This document shows, in pieces, positions 23,645 through 36,559 of a DNA stretch of 64,000 nucleotides. The notes under the pieces are model-generated. The model made no database searches and was not told the DNA's origin. It saw nothing but the letters and a program-made list of their open reading frames with translations. The stretch lies in contig CM059971.1 of assembly GCA_030490835.1 (NCBI GenBank), forward strand, positions 69,582,224 to 69,646,223. Direction: 5' to 3'. Source of the DNA: Annona cherimola. Its lineage: Eukaryota > Streptophyta > Magnoliopsida > Magnoliales > Annonaceae. The position numbers were made by a program, and so were the translations under genes. Each line of letters opens with the position of its first letter. Positions within the stretch are counted from its first letter, which is position 1.

Positions 23645-23990
23645 TAACTCCTTTAAAATCTTTGAAATATCAAATCAAATATGGTCTTGGTCTTTGAGCT
23701 CTGAACTTCTCGAAATAGATTTACGTTGCACCGAAATGAATGGACCAACTTTAATTGGTCATAACTTTTGATTCGAAAGGAGTTACAGGAGCCATAACAT
23801 ATCAACAGAAAGCAATTTTCGATCATGTCGATGTGATAATTGGGTAAATCCTAGTTGAGCTTGTTTTTATGTCAAAATTCACTATTTTTGTATAATTTAG
23901 AGCTCTAAAATTGCATGTACTATTCTTCTTTGCATAAATTACCTTAATTGTGAGTGTTTACACAAAACTTTTAGTCCCAATATGATTCAA
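23645..23990. other. Unassigned flank
   Basis: No gene recognised. It continues the locus interrupted by the Sirevirus and its style resembles retrotransposon untranslated sequence. Confidence 0.35.
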
Positions 23991-23999
23991 ATCATCTTA

Positions 24000-25500
24000 A
24001 ACACTCAAATTCTCATAAAATTATTATCCAAAATAAATAATATGAAAGGAACTTTATACAAGTCTGCAAGAAATATATTAGGAAATTCTTTCACTATCGG
24101 TATTTCCTCAAGAGATGAGATCTCTTTGTTAATTTCATCCATCAATACTAAATACGCCCTACGCCTTTTATTTATTAACTTTACAACATTCATGGTAGAA
24201 ATATTTTTGACTTGCTAGGATTTATTTCCTATCACCCCTGTTAGCTTTGTCATTTTTAAAAATGATTTTGGTGACCAACACAATCTATTATTGCCTTCCG
24301 GATAGATAACTAGTCCGCTCTTAATATCATATCAAAATCGTATATATGCAATAATATCAACTTTTCTTTTAAATTTATTTCTCCTATTTTGATTGGGCAT
24401 GTTTTGCAAATTCTAACTGTACTTACTAGCTTAGGTACTGAGGATTCAGCATTCACAACCATGTCCATGCTTTCATATGCTATTGTTTCTTTTGTAGCAA
24501 ATTCACAAGAAATAAAAGAATATATAGTACTAGAATCAAATAATACTTTGGCAAAATAAGAGTAAATAAACAATGTACCAATAATAACACCATCTTAAGT
24601 ATTCTGAGCTTCTACAATAGTTATAGTACACACCCTCATATTTGTCCTTCACCTTTGTCGTTTTGGGCCATGAACTAATGGTGTTGGTGCCCTCATTTGT
24701 AATACTTGCAACTCTACTCCTTGTTTGCTCGTGACTTTCCGTGTGCAATCTTTCTACCGATGCCTTACCTATCCACATCTGTGGTTGCTGATCTCGCCTT
24801 TACACTCCTTCAATGAATGACAAGTTTTCCCATAGTTTAGGCACTTCCTCATTGCCTTCCAATTTTCTCCTGGGTCATTTTCACCACATGTATGACACGA
24901 GAAAATTGACGACTTCTTTATCATCCTTCTTTCATCATATTGCGTCTTACCCTTCCTATGTAATTTCTTCCCACTATCTGATGCAGAATAGCTGCAGAAA
25001 GCTGAATTACATTCTCTTCCATCTCCATCATCCTATCTCAATCTACAATATTAAAATACCGACAGAAATGTTGGCTGGCTAACTGCTATCAAATAAAAAG
25101 TGCAACCTAATTCTAAACATGTAGATCTTAAGGGTAGGGTTTGTCATCACCCTTGGACAAAATCTAGAATACGCAATGAATTTTACCACATATTCGACAA
25201 CTGATGATTTTTCTTAATATAATTACTAAAATTCCAACAAGTTTTTCATCTAACTAACTTTGGATAATATGCCTTATTTAAATGCAAGATAAATGCTCTT
25301 AGTTCATATGTTGTTATTTAGCATAATTACCCTTCAACATGTGAATGACAAAACAAATCTTTTACAGATCATTGCATTAGAGCAACTCAAAGAGCTTCTC
25401 CATTTCTTCTATATACTCTTTAGCACTGCTAGGGTTAGGATCTCCTAAATAGAGTAGGGGTCACATGTTTAGGAATTCATTCATAACTCTCCAATGTTCA
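24000..25500 (-). pseudogene. Ty3/gypsy remnant: gag, protease and start of RT
   Basis: On the minus strand, about 25420-25330 reads like gag (EEMEKLFELL and then MLKG). About 24850-24800 has a worn zinc knuckle (CLNYGKTCHSLKEC, second Cys lost). Then 24573-24310 encodes an aspartic protease-like segment with FDSSTIYSFIS, where the family has DSGATHSFIS, followed by DMILRADWL. The stretch 24193-24005 matches the spacer before RT (SLEEIPIVKEFPNIF). Frames are broken by stops and shifts throughout. This is an old chromovirus-like or related gypsy copy. Confidence 0.8.
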
Positions 25501-27540
25501 TTAGCTTCCCTAACATCTCTTGGTGCATCCCCCCTCGTAGGATAGTTTCTTGGAACCTTTGGGTTGTCATTTGCTTCATAGTTTGCAATGCTCTAAGTAC
25601 CACACCTATCACTCAAGCATTGATGTCTATAGCCTCTTATGTCTGTCCTGCATTTGATGCCCCACTAGCTTCATTTCTAGGGTTGTTATTCTCCCCGAGA
25701 GCTCCATTATTGTGGTTATTTACGTGTGCGCTAAAAAAGAATCCTAATTGCTTTGGAATTTTTGCATGGGTCAATTGACCAATTCGCCTCTTACCGCCTT
25801 ACCGCTTAATTGATAAAGTGGTTCATCCAGCACTACTTGCTTTCTCTTGTTCTAGGGCCACATCTCCTTTCTACATCATACCATTAATCTTAAGCATATT
25901 TATGATAAATTTATATTATGACATAATAAAGATGATAACACCTATATTTCAAGAGATATGTCCCCATATTTGCATAACTGCTAAATAATTTCTTACGCAT
26001 GTGATGAGTTAAAAGAAAATATTATCCAAAACCTTAAACCATTATAATATATATTTTAAAAATAACTTTAAGCTAATCAGCTAAGTTTACATCACCATCA
26101 TCGCTAGAGGAGTGTTCAGGCTTAGGACTACTAAGTTTTACCACCTTTGATTTCTGCTCTATTTTTAGAAGTTTGACCTCATTATTATCACTAATGATTT
26201 GAATCTTAGCTTCATCATTTTTATTACTTTCTTAGCTTTTTGAATCTTCTCTTGATTTTTTTTCAAAATCTATTATGGGTGCTTCGTCATATTCCTTATT
26301 AGAATATTTCACCAATTTTTTCTCTACATGCTCCCTTTGGTCCATCTAGAATGCCTACATTATTCAATAAGCATTTGTTCTTACTTTTGCTTCAACACTA
26401 ACTACACGTTTGGTTTCGTGATTACGTTTGGATGATATCTTATCTCCTATATCTTTAAATATACACTTACTGCTTAAATTATTTAGGGTCATTAAATTTA
26501 CTCTAGCTGTGCACTTACTAATTCTAATAATATGGTTCTACTCTTGGGATTTTTTCAACTTTTCTCTTATACCACCTGTAACAACCCACTCTTGAAGTGT
26601 CATAAATAGAATCTACTAAGTCAGAGCTAAACATATTGTGATAAATAAAATCTTCTAAGATGAAAATAGATACCGATATGTAAAAATATATAAAATTTTA
26701 AGTAACGCATCTCAAGTCTACTCCTGGTGGAGCCATTATACGTTATTAATATCTATCATTATTATAAATAAACACTATAAGATAACTTCAATAAAATCTA
26801 AACTTCTTTGTCCTTTGGTTTAGTAATTTCATCTTTTTAATGATGGCTCCAGACTTGTATTATATCCCTATTTTTCCACTGGAAATGAAACTATGAGCTA
26901 GAAGCTCAATAAATAAATAGCCTTTTAAAATTTAGTTTGAAATCATTTTGATTTTTTTGAAAATAAATATGACATCAATGTTGTCCTTTTTGCATAATAA
27001 ACTGTAATTAGTGAAAAGTTAAACACCTTTATGCTTATGCATGCATTTGTTTATTTTAAATCATTTGTTTATGCTATGGGCATTGTCATCTGCTTGTGCT
27101 CACGTGCAGTCATGCTACATATTTGTAAACTAATTTTTTTTGTAACCCTGAGGTTGTTGCCTAAGTACTACCAAATTGTTTTATAGTCTCGAGACACTAC
27201 CCGAAGACTGCCTACTTAGTGGCAAGCCTAATATGCAAGTATGCACTGCTCATGCATTATAACTAATGCACCAAATGGTTAAAAATATTTCAAATAATCA
27301 TGCTTATAGCCGGATAAACCAACTCAAAAAAATCTCAACTTAATAAATAACCACACTTCATAGTCAATCATAATATTTAACACCATATTTTAAAAATCAT
27401 ACTTTGGTTAAAAACTTACTTATCTCTAAGTAAGTTTTAAAACTCCTTTTCTAAACTCTTAAAGTAGCCTCAAGTTTCTCTCTCTAATTTTTATCATAAT
27501 GTGGTCATTATTTTCCCTTATTTCCACTGTCTTTAAAAAT
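25501..27540. other. Unassigned, possibly the 5' part of the decayed gypsy element
   Basis: No intact gene. At 26577 the phrase TGTAACAACCC resembles an LTR edge of plant gypsy elements, but I could not find its partner. The stretch 26090-26400 is a worn acidic/Lys-rich frame on the minus strand with stops. Confidence 0.3.
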
Positions 27541-27544
27541 ACAA

Positions 27545-27703
27545 AACAAATATTTAAAAATACCCAAAAATAGTAAAACTTGATTTATAGATTTATTACA
27601 CCTAGATTTACTTATCCATGAAAAAATGAAAAAAATGAAAAATATATGTTTTGGGCCGGACACATGGCTGCCCCCATGCGTCCGGCTGTAAATGATCACG
27701 ACA
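27545..27703. mobile_element. Right half of a foldback MITE
   Basis: The core phrase AAAAATAGTAAAACTTG, then a GC-rich module GGGCCGGACACATGG...CCATGCGTCCGG, and the end TGTAAATGATCACG match the foldback family. The left arm is missing. Confidence 0.65.
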
Positions 27704-28787
27704 CAATAAATATTATTTAAAATTTTATTTATGACCTCTCCAAAATTTCTCATAATTTTATTTAGTAAAAATTTCATTTTTTTTCCTATTTAGACTACAA
27801 GTTTGAACTCATTTACACTTTTAAATACTTACTTTAAGTTTTTGAAAATTTCACAAATTTTTATATTTTTTTGTAATTTTTTTGTATTTTCTTGAATTTT
27901 TTAGATTTATTTGGCCAGTTGGTCGGTCACCTACACCGATAACTACCTGCTAATGGGCGGGCACTAGGCTAGCTTAGTTCCTATGATTTGGGTATAGTTT
28001 TCTGTGGGCTTAGGATCATGACCTTTTACTAGCATGCTTAGATTCTTGGCTTTATGAGTTATTGGGTTTTGTCCATATGGGCTTAATCCTCTAGTCTAGA
28101 AGCTTTACTCCCTTTTGTCAACAGTTGACATTTTTCGATTAAAATAATTTGGATTTCTAAATGGATATGTTTTTTGATTAAAAATTTTAAGAGTAAGCTT
28201 CTAAAATTATATTTTCTAATATGGACGGTCCATTTCTCAAAATAGTGCTTCTGTCATCAAATTTAATACAAGTTGCTTAATAAAGGGTTAAAATTAAAAG
28301 CTCTCAGCCAAACTAATTTTTAAGTAAAATCACTCATTCTACACATCATAAAATCTCTAAGAGAAAATTTCCAATGCATCAAATTAGCATTTTTATATTT
28401 GTGTTTTTCTATAAAAATTATTTTGTATTTTCTTCTTAAAATACATAATCACCACTCTAAATATTCTTTAAAATCGATATATTTCGAAATCCATAATCCT
28501 GATCAAGATAAAAATTTGTAGGAAAGTTAATCAAATGACTATTCTGCTATTGTATGGTCATAACTATCTAATTATGCCTAGAAATATGTTTATTTTGTGG
28601 TATTGCATTTTCTACTGTTATTTGCTGTTGTTCTCTTAAATAAATAAAATTACAATACTAAATATTTCAATAACACTTTTGCTACCTATTAACTTTGATA
28701 GAAATATTATGAATGATTTAGATCTAAGAGATAAGTTGCAGATATTATAAAATCACCAAGATTGACTAAAGAAAAATTCTGTGTGGC
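27704..28787. other. Unassigned AT-rich sequence
   Basis: No coding or transposon hallmark recognised. Confidence 0.35.
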
Positions 28788-29584
28788 GTGGCTTCAAAAA
28801 TTTCTTTTTCGTCGTCATTGTGTCTTTGGTCAGCACCCCTAAACGGTAGGTATAATTGCCATCTGTCATCCGCCATCTTCCATTCCATTAATGTAGTGTA
28901 CCATTTTCTTCTTCTTCTTCCAAAGCCCCCCACCCTTTATTTTCAGACAAATTTCAGACAAAAGATGCTGACGACTTCCCACTTATCGGTGCCTATTGCA
29001 CCAATTTTAGAAATGCTTGTGAATAAATAAATTTCTGCAGTTTTCAACTTGCCTCGCAAGCCACAACTGATGCAATAAAATACAACCGCTTCCTTCGACA
29101 TTTCCGAAGAACATTTTGAGTTCTGTGAGAGGAATGTATGTATAAAATCCAGGCCCATCACTTAATGCCTCTGAAAATGCTGTTTTAACAAAGTACGAAC
29201 AGAAGCTATTTGAAGGTCAATAACCCGGCATCCCCATCGATGAGGCTGACCTCAGATTTTCTCCACCAACAAGTTACTGCAAAATCCAGCTGTTAGTTGA
29301 ATTGATGCAGCCATGAAGCAGCAGTGTGTGGTGACACCCGCATTTGCCATCAATCGATATGGTCCCATAGCCACCAATCTTTGGCAGCTACTGCAGCAAA
29401 ATAATGAACGGTCAGCCCTGTTATTGTCACGCAAAGCAGCTATGCTTTGTAAAAATATCAGCTAACGGAAGCAGCCATGAAGACACATCGTAGAAGCGCC
29501 CCATTAAAACTGCAGCAGCATTTTGTAGCTGTCTTTCCTTCTTGAGACCTGACGATCTGTTATCTATCATCCCCATATCATGCA
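28788..29584. other. GC-richer island with exon-like fragments, unrecognised
   Basis: The plus frame at 28788-28846 (starting MASKISFSSS) ends in a splice-donor-like ACG/GTAGGT. On the minus strand a segment after TTTTGCAG (about 29594) is open to about 29427, with GLKKERQLQNAAAV and GRFYDVSSWLLP. Neither matches a family I know. 29010-29110 is a fragment of the cystatin 3' flank. Captured exons are possible but unproven. Confidence 0.25.
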
Positions 29585-29884
29585 GAGGTATCTGCAAAAC
29601 ATCAGCGGACGTCCCACCAGCTCTTAGCAATCTCGTTCGGCGTCACTACATCGAGTAGGGATATTTTTGTAAATATAGATGTCTGAAAATCATATTGACA
29701 GCAGCTCACATCACCACAATGGAAAAGAGGTGCCATGGGTTTTCCCGCTACATGTAAAATTTATGCGGTTATTTGCATAATTTGAAACTAAATGGATATA
29801 TTTGCAAATTATTCAAATTTAAATAAGATATAATATTCCATGGTATATGCTTCAATGCTGCAAGAACGGCCACTAAAAATTAAT

Positions 29885-30120
29885 TACCATAAAAACTCTC
29901 CAATTTATCTAAAATTTTTCCATAATTACCTCATTTTCAATTATTTCATCATATTTTTTACACAATTATCTTACATTTCAATTATTTTTTCACAGTTTTT
30001 CATACAACTATCATATTTTTCAATCATTTCCCCTATCCCCTATCACATCGCATCATTTTTTTTATTTCGAAACTCTTACGCCAAAAACTTCTCCGAAAAT
30101 TTTTATCATTTTCAAAACTG
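29885..30120 (-). mobile_element. K-family MITE copy
   Basis: Minus-strand copy of a short AT-rich repeat family. Other copies are at about 2995-3215, 3771-3985, 30735-30985, 43960-44235, 51675-51900, 52510-52745, 57345-57660 and 58355-58610. Shared phrases are GTGATGTGATA, AGATAGGTTAGTTGTA and TAAGGTAATTGTATA. Confidence 0.6.
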
Positions 30121-30734
30121 ACCCTAAAATTATTTGTATTTTGTTAAACGCCACCAATCTTAGGTAGCTACATGCACTAAAATAAATATGTATAGTCAAA
30201 TTTATACTATGTAAAATGAAAAACCTGCATTTAGAGATAATTTCAATATATCCGTTGCTAAAACCATAACTTTGATAGCAAAATTTTTTTGCCCTGGTCA
30301 CTAAAACGCAATTTTCTGCAATCTAAACTTTTGGAGGCAATACTATTACTTGATGAAACTTTTCTTTGCTAATTGTTCTTAATGCAAGGCTAGAATCAGC
30401 AAGTATATTCCAAAAGTAGTAGAAAGTAATATAGATATATACAATTTATACTTATATGATTGCAAACACTTGATTATTTAAGGGTCGCTCAAATCGAACT
30501 GTTCTTAAATTGTTTGATAGGAAGTAGCTATTTTTAAATTGTATGCAGTGAAAATAATTTAATAGCTAGTGCCATTCATATTTGACCAAAAATATTATTG
30601 TGTTTGCTAACATTTGATATTAGATGCAGCCAAATTTAAATTAAATTATAAAAGGATGATTTATTATATAAATTTTTGTTGTAGTAACTAAAAGTTATTG
30701 GTTGCTAATTAGTGTTTTTGTATTTGATAAAATT

Positions 30735-30985
30735 TTTGAAAGAAAAAATTTTACTGTGAAAGTTTTTAGAATGGGAGAAGTGATGTAATATGACAAAGGC
30801 AATAGTGAGAAGTGAAGAGAATAAATATAAAATAGATAAGATAGTTGTATAGGTAATTGTGGAGAAAATAATTAAAAAGTAAGGTAATTATATAGGAAGA
30901 TGTAAAAAAATAATTATAAACTAGGATAGTTATGCAGATTAAAAAGTTTTAAATTGATATGTTTCAAGGAATGACAAATACACCC
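30735..30985 (+). mobile_element. K-family MITE copy
   Basis: Plus-strand copy with the phrases GTGATGTAATATG, AGATAGTTGTATAGG and AAGGTAATTATATAGG. It sits in opposite orientation to the copy at 29885-30120, as in block B. Confidence 0.6.
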
Positions 30986-31865
30986 AATAACTTTTTAAAA
31001 TTATTTTGAAAGAATTTTTTTGATTAGAGTTAAAATATTACTTTTTGCAGCTATTCTCATATTATTGTTAGTAAAACTAAAAAACGATAATATTTACTAA
31101 TGTTTCTAATTGTTATATTTTCCAACACAAACAGATGTCATCAAAACTAAGCCGGAAAAAATACAATTTATTGCAGTATGATACGCAAAAGATAATGGCA
31201 TATATGGCTTGCGCAGTAGTTAAAACATCTATAGCCATATTTGTGAAATTTTTTGTCATATTTGTAAAAAATTAATTGCTGAGTTGATTTTAACTATGAT
31301 GTTTCCATATATAGGCTTAAAAGATAATCTCCACAGAGAAATGCTTATGAATAAATAAATATCTGCAGCTTTCGGCATGAGTAGCAAGCTACAACTGATG
31401 CAATATGAGATGTTTGTATATACAAAATTCAAGACCATCAATTAATGCCTGTGAAATGTTGTTTTAATTAACAGAGAGCCCCGATTGAAAAAAACAAAGA
31501 AAAAAAGTACCATCTTCATAAAACTATTGACTATTGAGAGAATTAAAGTTATTTGAGATTATTCAAAATATATTACGTACATGTTAAATGTTTAACGTGG
31601 TGTGGATGATGATTTGCATTCAATGAAGTGCAAAATTTTTAATGCCGTGATTTGTTTATTGTTTTCTTGATCAGGATTGAGATTGATCATGTATAAAAAA
31701 AAATTCGTGAGACATGCAATTAAATCGTCAACGTATGCAAAAGGATATAGAGGAACAAGAGTAGCCGACATTCAATAAGCTGATAGACATCATCGTCTCA
31801 GCAGCCAACATTTATTTGCATAGGTAGATAGATAGATGGATCATATATGATCATATGATCTCATT

Positions 31866-32183
31866 TTCTCCATGGAACAGGGCCGAAAGACTGCAATGTT
31901 TTTGAATAAACGGGGAGGCCAACAAAGACAAGAGCCTTGAACACCTTCCCTTCGATCCACAACATGTAATTCACTCTAGCCACCACCTGTCGTTCTGCTT
32001 CCATCACGCGAAGGAATTTGATGGGGATCTTCGCATAGTCAACTTTTTGTTCTCTTCAGCCACCACGAACTGGCCCAGTACATGCACATGCTCATGGTGG
32101 TCCACGTCCTTGATATCTTCCCACCTACCCACCAGACCATGCTTATGATCAACTGCATGGAACGTGTACATGTAATTAATTAA
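31866..32183 (-). pseudogene. Cystatin copy C: exon 2 only, frameshifted
   Basis: The minus strand carries the intron acceptor CATGCAG and then the whole of exon 2 to TGA at 31862-31864 or so. Exon 1, promoter and donor are absent. A one-base deletion after the FVVAEENKK segment shifts the frame; beyond it the original frame is legible, with QVVAR where the family has QVVxG. The helix signature has changed to LGQFVVAEEN. A short in-frame deletion removes the GEVDKVDK part. Without exon 1 or promoter it is a pseudogene. Confidence 0.88.
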
Positions 32184-33039
32184 TTAGCTCATTCCTTCAT
32201 TCATTCCAACAATACACAAGTATACAGTTTCTGCTTCCAATTTAGTTTTGTACATATGTAGTAATTACAAAGAAAAGAGCAAAGTCCAACTAAACTACGA
32301 TATATAATTATGGTTATCAATATTTTTAACAACATACGACGTGAGGTTGACGATATTAATTATAAAATCTTCCTGGCCATGTAATACTTTGATTCAATAA
32401 TGTTGTAGTAAATATTGTAAAAAGTAATTTTTTATAGCCAGGATTTGTAATTTTTAGCCATGCATAAGTTCAAAACTTTATTACTGAAGCCTTTTGCAAT
32501 TAACATATATATAAGGACTTAGCTACAGCCACAATATTACAGTATAAATTGATGCATAAACTGATCGATCATGTAGATAACACCCAACGTATGAGAAAAA
32601 CGTGCATGCCAGTTAGACGAGTTGAAAATGAGGGAATCGAGGTATTAATGAGAGAAGAAAAGGAGATGGAGATGGGGAAAGGACGGAATGAGAGAGAAAA
32701 AAGGAGTTGAATTGAAAAGGGGAAGAAAAGGCGGTGGAATGAGAAGGTGGGGTCTAAGCACGTTCATGTGCTGCAGGCTGCAGTCGGCTTCAAGTAAACA
32801 TCAGGTGGTCCGATCCCCATAATAGAGAAAATGATGGCCACTTATCAAGTGTCTAGACTGTGCATGGGTGGTGCCTGGCATACGTGTCCAGGTTCGCTAT
32901 GACGAAGTAGATACAAGGGCAGTGTAGGACATTTTTGTTTCAATGGTGATATGTCCAACCATGAGAAAGATGGGGATGGGAGACTAACGTTGAATGGGAG
33001 AAGACAATATATTAAGAAGACATTGAACAAATTGAGTAA

Positions 33040-33610
33040 TTTCTCTCCTTCTTTTTTTACTTAATTATTTTACTTTTAGTTGATTTTATAAATCAAAATG
33101 TAATATGATATCTTTTAAGGAAATATTATTTTCTTATTAAAAGTTTGCCATTGGTTAAGAAAATGCTTCTTGAGCATGCTCCATAATTTTTTGCAAGGAT
33201 TATTATTTTCTTATTAAAAGTCCACTATTAGCAAGGAATACGATCCCTTGCGATTGTTAATTTTATGCAACATTTTGTTGCAAACAAATATTATTTTCTT
33301 TCCAATGTTCACTACTTCTAAGGAAATGAAATCCTTTGCAAATTATTTTATGTGATGATTTTTCATAAGAAAATATTATTTCCTTGCTAAAAGCTCACTA
33401 TTGGCAAGGAAATAAGGTCCTTTGCTAATGCTAGACTTCATGCAACAATAAAAGTTCACTAATGTCCAGGAAATGAGGTCCTTTTAAAAATTTACTATTT
33501 TCAAGGAAATAGAATCCCTTGCAAATGCTAAAATTTTAGCAAGGAAATAATTTTTCTTTGTTAATGTTCCTTGCATATAATGCATTTTAGCATTAAACTA
33601 TTTTATTATA
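33040..33610 (-). repeat. Subterminal repeat array, CACTA-like end (block C copy)
   Basis: Motifs of the type AGCAAGGAAATAA and GATCCTTTGC recur in both orientations about every 40-60 bases. The array is the inverted counterpart of 48169-48760. The outermost bases have diverged from the CACTACAACAAAA end seen in block B. Confidence 0.6.
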
Positions 33611-33799
33611 TTGATTTTACATATTTATAGATAAGACTCATATACAGTAAGACTAAACAAATAAAAGAGTTTTGAAGATACTATAAATAATGCTAAATAT
33701 AATGAATGGAGTAGATTTTCATCAATCATCAAGATTTTAAATATGGAAGGAGTTACATAAAAAAATGAGTTTCATAGAAGAAAGATCGATAAGTATATA

Positions 33800-34190
33800 G
33801 ATAAATATTCAGGTGCAACTTCACTGCACAAAAATTATGGTGCAACTATCTCAAAATGGGCCAACATAATCATAAAATTATAATCTACTCTATCCATTAA
33901 ATTTAGAGTAATATTATATTACTATACCGATTTTCATCCCAATTGGATATATGTATAGACCCCATTTAAAAATAGTACAAATTCAACATAATAAAATAGT
34001 TTGATGTAAATAATAACTTTAAAGTTGTTTTTTTAACATGTAAACCATTTGCTATAAAATTTATATATGGATAAATAATTTTATAAAGTATCAACACATT
34101 TAAGTACATATGGGTCTAATTTTGGGTCAAATGAACTGTTGCTTATGGTGCAACTTCACTATATAGAAAAGGTTCTCATATATTACATAA
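33800..34190 (+). repeat. R380 repeat, copy 1
   Basis: First of at least six copies of a repeat of about 380 bp. Signature phrases are GGTGCAAC near the ends, CAAAATGGGCC, ATTGGATATATGTATA, AATAAAATAGTTTGATGTAA and ATATGGATAAATAATT. It is probably a non-autonomous DNA transposon, as GGTGCAACTTCAC recurs at both ends, but I could not fix a target duplication. Confidence 0.65.
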
Positions 34191-34194
34191 ATAT

Positions 34195-34585
34195 AGAGTA
34201 ATATTCAGGTGCAGTACACTTGCACCATAATTATGGTGCAATTACCTCAAAATAGGCCCCACATGATCATGAAATTATATTATATTCTGCCCATTGTATA
34301 TTAAAATGATGTATTTTATTACCATATCAATGTTCATCTAAATTGGATATGTGTATGAACCTCATCTGAAAATGGTACAAATTCAATGTAATAAAATAGT
34401 TTGATATAAATAACAACTTTAAAGTGGTTTTTTCAACATGTAAACCATTTATTATAAAAATTGATATATGGATAAATGATTGTATAAAGTATCACTATAT
34501 TTAAGTACACGTGGGGTTCTTTTTTGGCTAAGTGTACCGTTATTACAGTGTAGGTGTGCTGCACCAGATAGCTTCTCATACACAT
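34195..34585 (+). repeat. R380 repeat, copy 2 (tandem to copy 1)
   Basis: Same phrases as copy 1, starting ATTCAGGTGCAGTACAC and ending at GGTGTGCTGCACC. The two copies are separated by only about ten bases. Confidence 0.65.
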
Positions 34586-34589
34586 ATAT

Positions 34590-34930
34590 ATGGTACCACT
34601 TTTATGAAATTCCCTTTCTATGTAACCCTTTCTGTTTTTAAAATCTCGATTATTTATAGTAAATTCACTTCATTCGTTGTGTTTAACATCATTTCTAGTA
34701 TCCTAGAAGCCTTTTTATTTTTTAATTTCACTGTATATAGTCCTATCTATAAATGTGTAAAATTAACATACTAAAATAGTTTAATATTAAAATATCAACT
34801 TTGAAGTAGTTTTTTCAATATCTAAACCATCTAAAATATCAATGATATGTGGATAAATGATCATATAAAGTATTGTTACATTCTAATATATGTGTGAATG
34901 AATTTAAGTATTTTTCATAATTTACATATG
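34590..34930 (+). repeat. R380 repeat, worn copy 3
   Basis: Weaker match, clearest at 34750-34900 (TACTAAAATAGTTTAATATT and TATGTGGATAAATGATC). Confidence 0.5.
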
Positions 34931-35134
34931 AATATACATCTTTTTGAGCAAACGTGGTCCATGCACATACTTTATTTTGATAAAACTTGGTCTCCTTGAA
35001 AAACAAATGGTGTTAAATATAATAAATGGATTAGATTTTCTATCAAGGATCAATATCTTGAAATTCGAGGGGTTTACATGGGACCGCTTCTATGTAACCC
35101 GGTTACATAAAAACAGATATATATAATATATGAG

Positions 35135-36240
35135 AACCTTTTTTGTGAATTTGTCTGCACCATAATTAACGATGTGTTTAGCCCACAATAGGCCCCACAT
35201 GTACTTAAATGGATTGATACCTTATACAATCATTTATCCATATATAAATTTTATAGCAATTGGTTTACATGTTGAAAAAATAATTTTAAAGTTGTTATTT
35301 ACATCAAACTATTTTATTATGTTAAAATTATACCATTTTCAGACATGGTCCATACTAGAGGTACAACTCAGGTCGGTTCGGTTCGGTTTGGGTAGTAGTC
35401 TATCCTACCGGTATCCTATTTACAAAAGCCTTCCCACCCCTACCCATTTATCAGTTTGATTCCTAGTGTACCTTATCCTACTCATTACTCATAAGGTCGG
35501 TTCCAATTTCGGTTCTAGTGTTGATTCCAAATCAGTTCCTTTAATACTCAAATATAATATTTTTTTAAAAATATTTTTATATTATTTTAAATAATACAAA
35601 ACAATACTCATTTATATTTTAAAATCACACGTACGTAAGTTATTATTTACACTATTATATAAAAATATAAAGTCTAGAGTTTCACAATCCAACATTAAAA
35701 CTATTAGTATATTATAATCACAATTTACAAACTTATTTATAAAAAGAATTTCAAATGTCAATGATATAAAAATCTAACTAGTTTCTTACTTTACAATCCA
35801 TAACTCAATATGACAGAAGCTTGATTTGAATTTGAATTTACTAAAATGGGTATGCGCACAATATATCACTGACAAAACATAATATATACTATATAATATA
35901 CATCATATATATAATTATACCTATACGGGTCGGTTCCGGGTACCTAACGTATCTACCCTATCCGTACCCTATTTGAGGTGGTGGATAATAATTTGTACCC
36001 TATCCATACTCATGGGTAATATTGTGTACTCTACACTACCCGAATTAGGGTCGGGTCGATGGGTACCCATCGGTACGCTACCCAAGTTGCACCTTTAGTC
36101 CGTACACATATCCAATTGGAATGAACATTGATATGGTAATAGAATATATAATTTTAAACGCAGTAGATGAAATATTATAATTTTATGATCATGCAGGGCC
36201 CATTTTGAGGTCACTGCACTTGAATATTTTTCTCTCTCTA
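35135..36240 (-). repeat. R380 repeat, copy 4, inverted and split by a hAT-like MITE
   Basis: 35160-35347 and 36106-36235 together give one inverted R380 copy. Rejoining across the insert restores the phrase seen uninterrupted in copies 1 and 2. Confidence 0.75.
35356..36097. mobile_element. hAT-like MITE (742 bp, 8-bp TSD)
   Basis: Termini are TAGAGGTACAACT and, complemented from the right, TAAAGGTGCAACT, like the TAGGGGTG ends of plant hAT elements. Target duplications are GTCCATAC (35348-35355) and GTCCGTAC (36098-36105), one mismatch. The sub-ends are rich in GGTCGGTTC/GGTACCC motifs. There is no transposase. Confidence 0.85.
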
Positions 36241-36559
36241 TGTATATATATATTTTTTTCAAGAAAACTCTCTCTATATATTTGAATGTGTTTCCAACTC
36301 TAGTTTGGTTATACAGAGAGAGTTCTATTTATACTACCATGATGAAGGGAAACCAGTCGTCAAAAAAGTGGGTGATGTCTGAATCTTCTTTGATTTCAAA
36401 TTTGCAATTAATGTTAACAATAGTTTGGTTATTTTAAGTTATGAAATATATCTTTTTTTTAGTAAATAAGGTGCCTCATATGAAAAACTGTCTCACATGA
36501 GTTGAAACTACAATGCATGTGAGAGATTGAAAAAGAGTACATTTACATTATTCATTAAT
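36241..36559. other. Unassigned
   Basis: Nothing recognised. Confidence 0.35.

Larger units (their letters stand above)
29585..33600 (-). repeat. Segmental duplication block C, inverted
   Basis: Read on the minus strand this follows block B from about 48180 to 53060. It holds the subterminal-repeat region (33600-33040), the 5' flank (33040-32410), cystatin C exon 2 (32183-31866) and the 3' flank (31860-29585). The promoter, exon 1 and part of intron 1 are missing at a junction near 32400. It lacks the MITE of copy A's intron and so supplies the empty site. Confidence 0.85.

Noticed and set aside
26577..27540. TGTAACAACCC as the start of a gypsy LTR
   Set aside because: No matching second LTR, PBS or end could be found, so it is mentioned only as a possibility.
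33040..33610. Regularly spaced short repeats that could suggest a CRISPR array
   Set aside because: Motifs occur in both orientations with uneven spacing and mutate freely; this is a plant nuclear sequence and fits transposon subterminal repeats.
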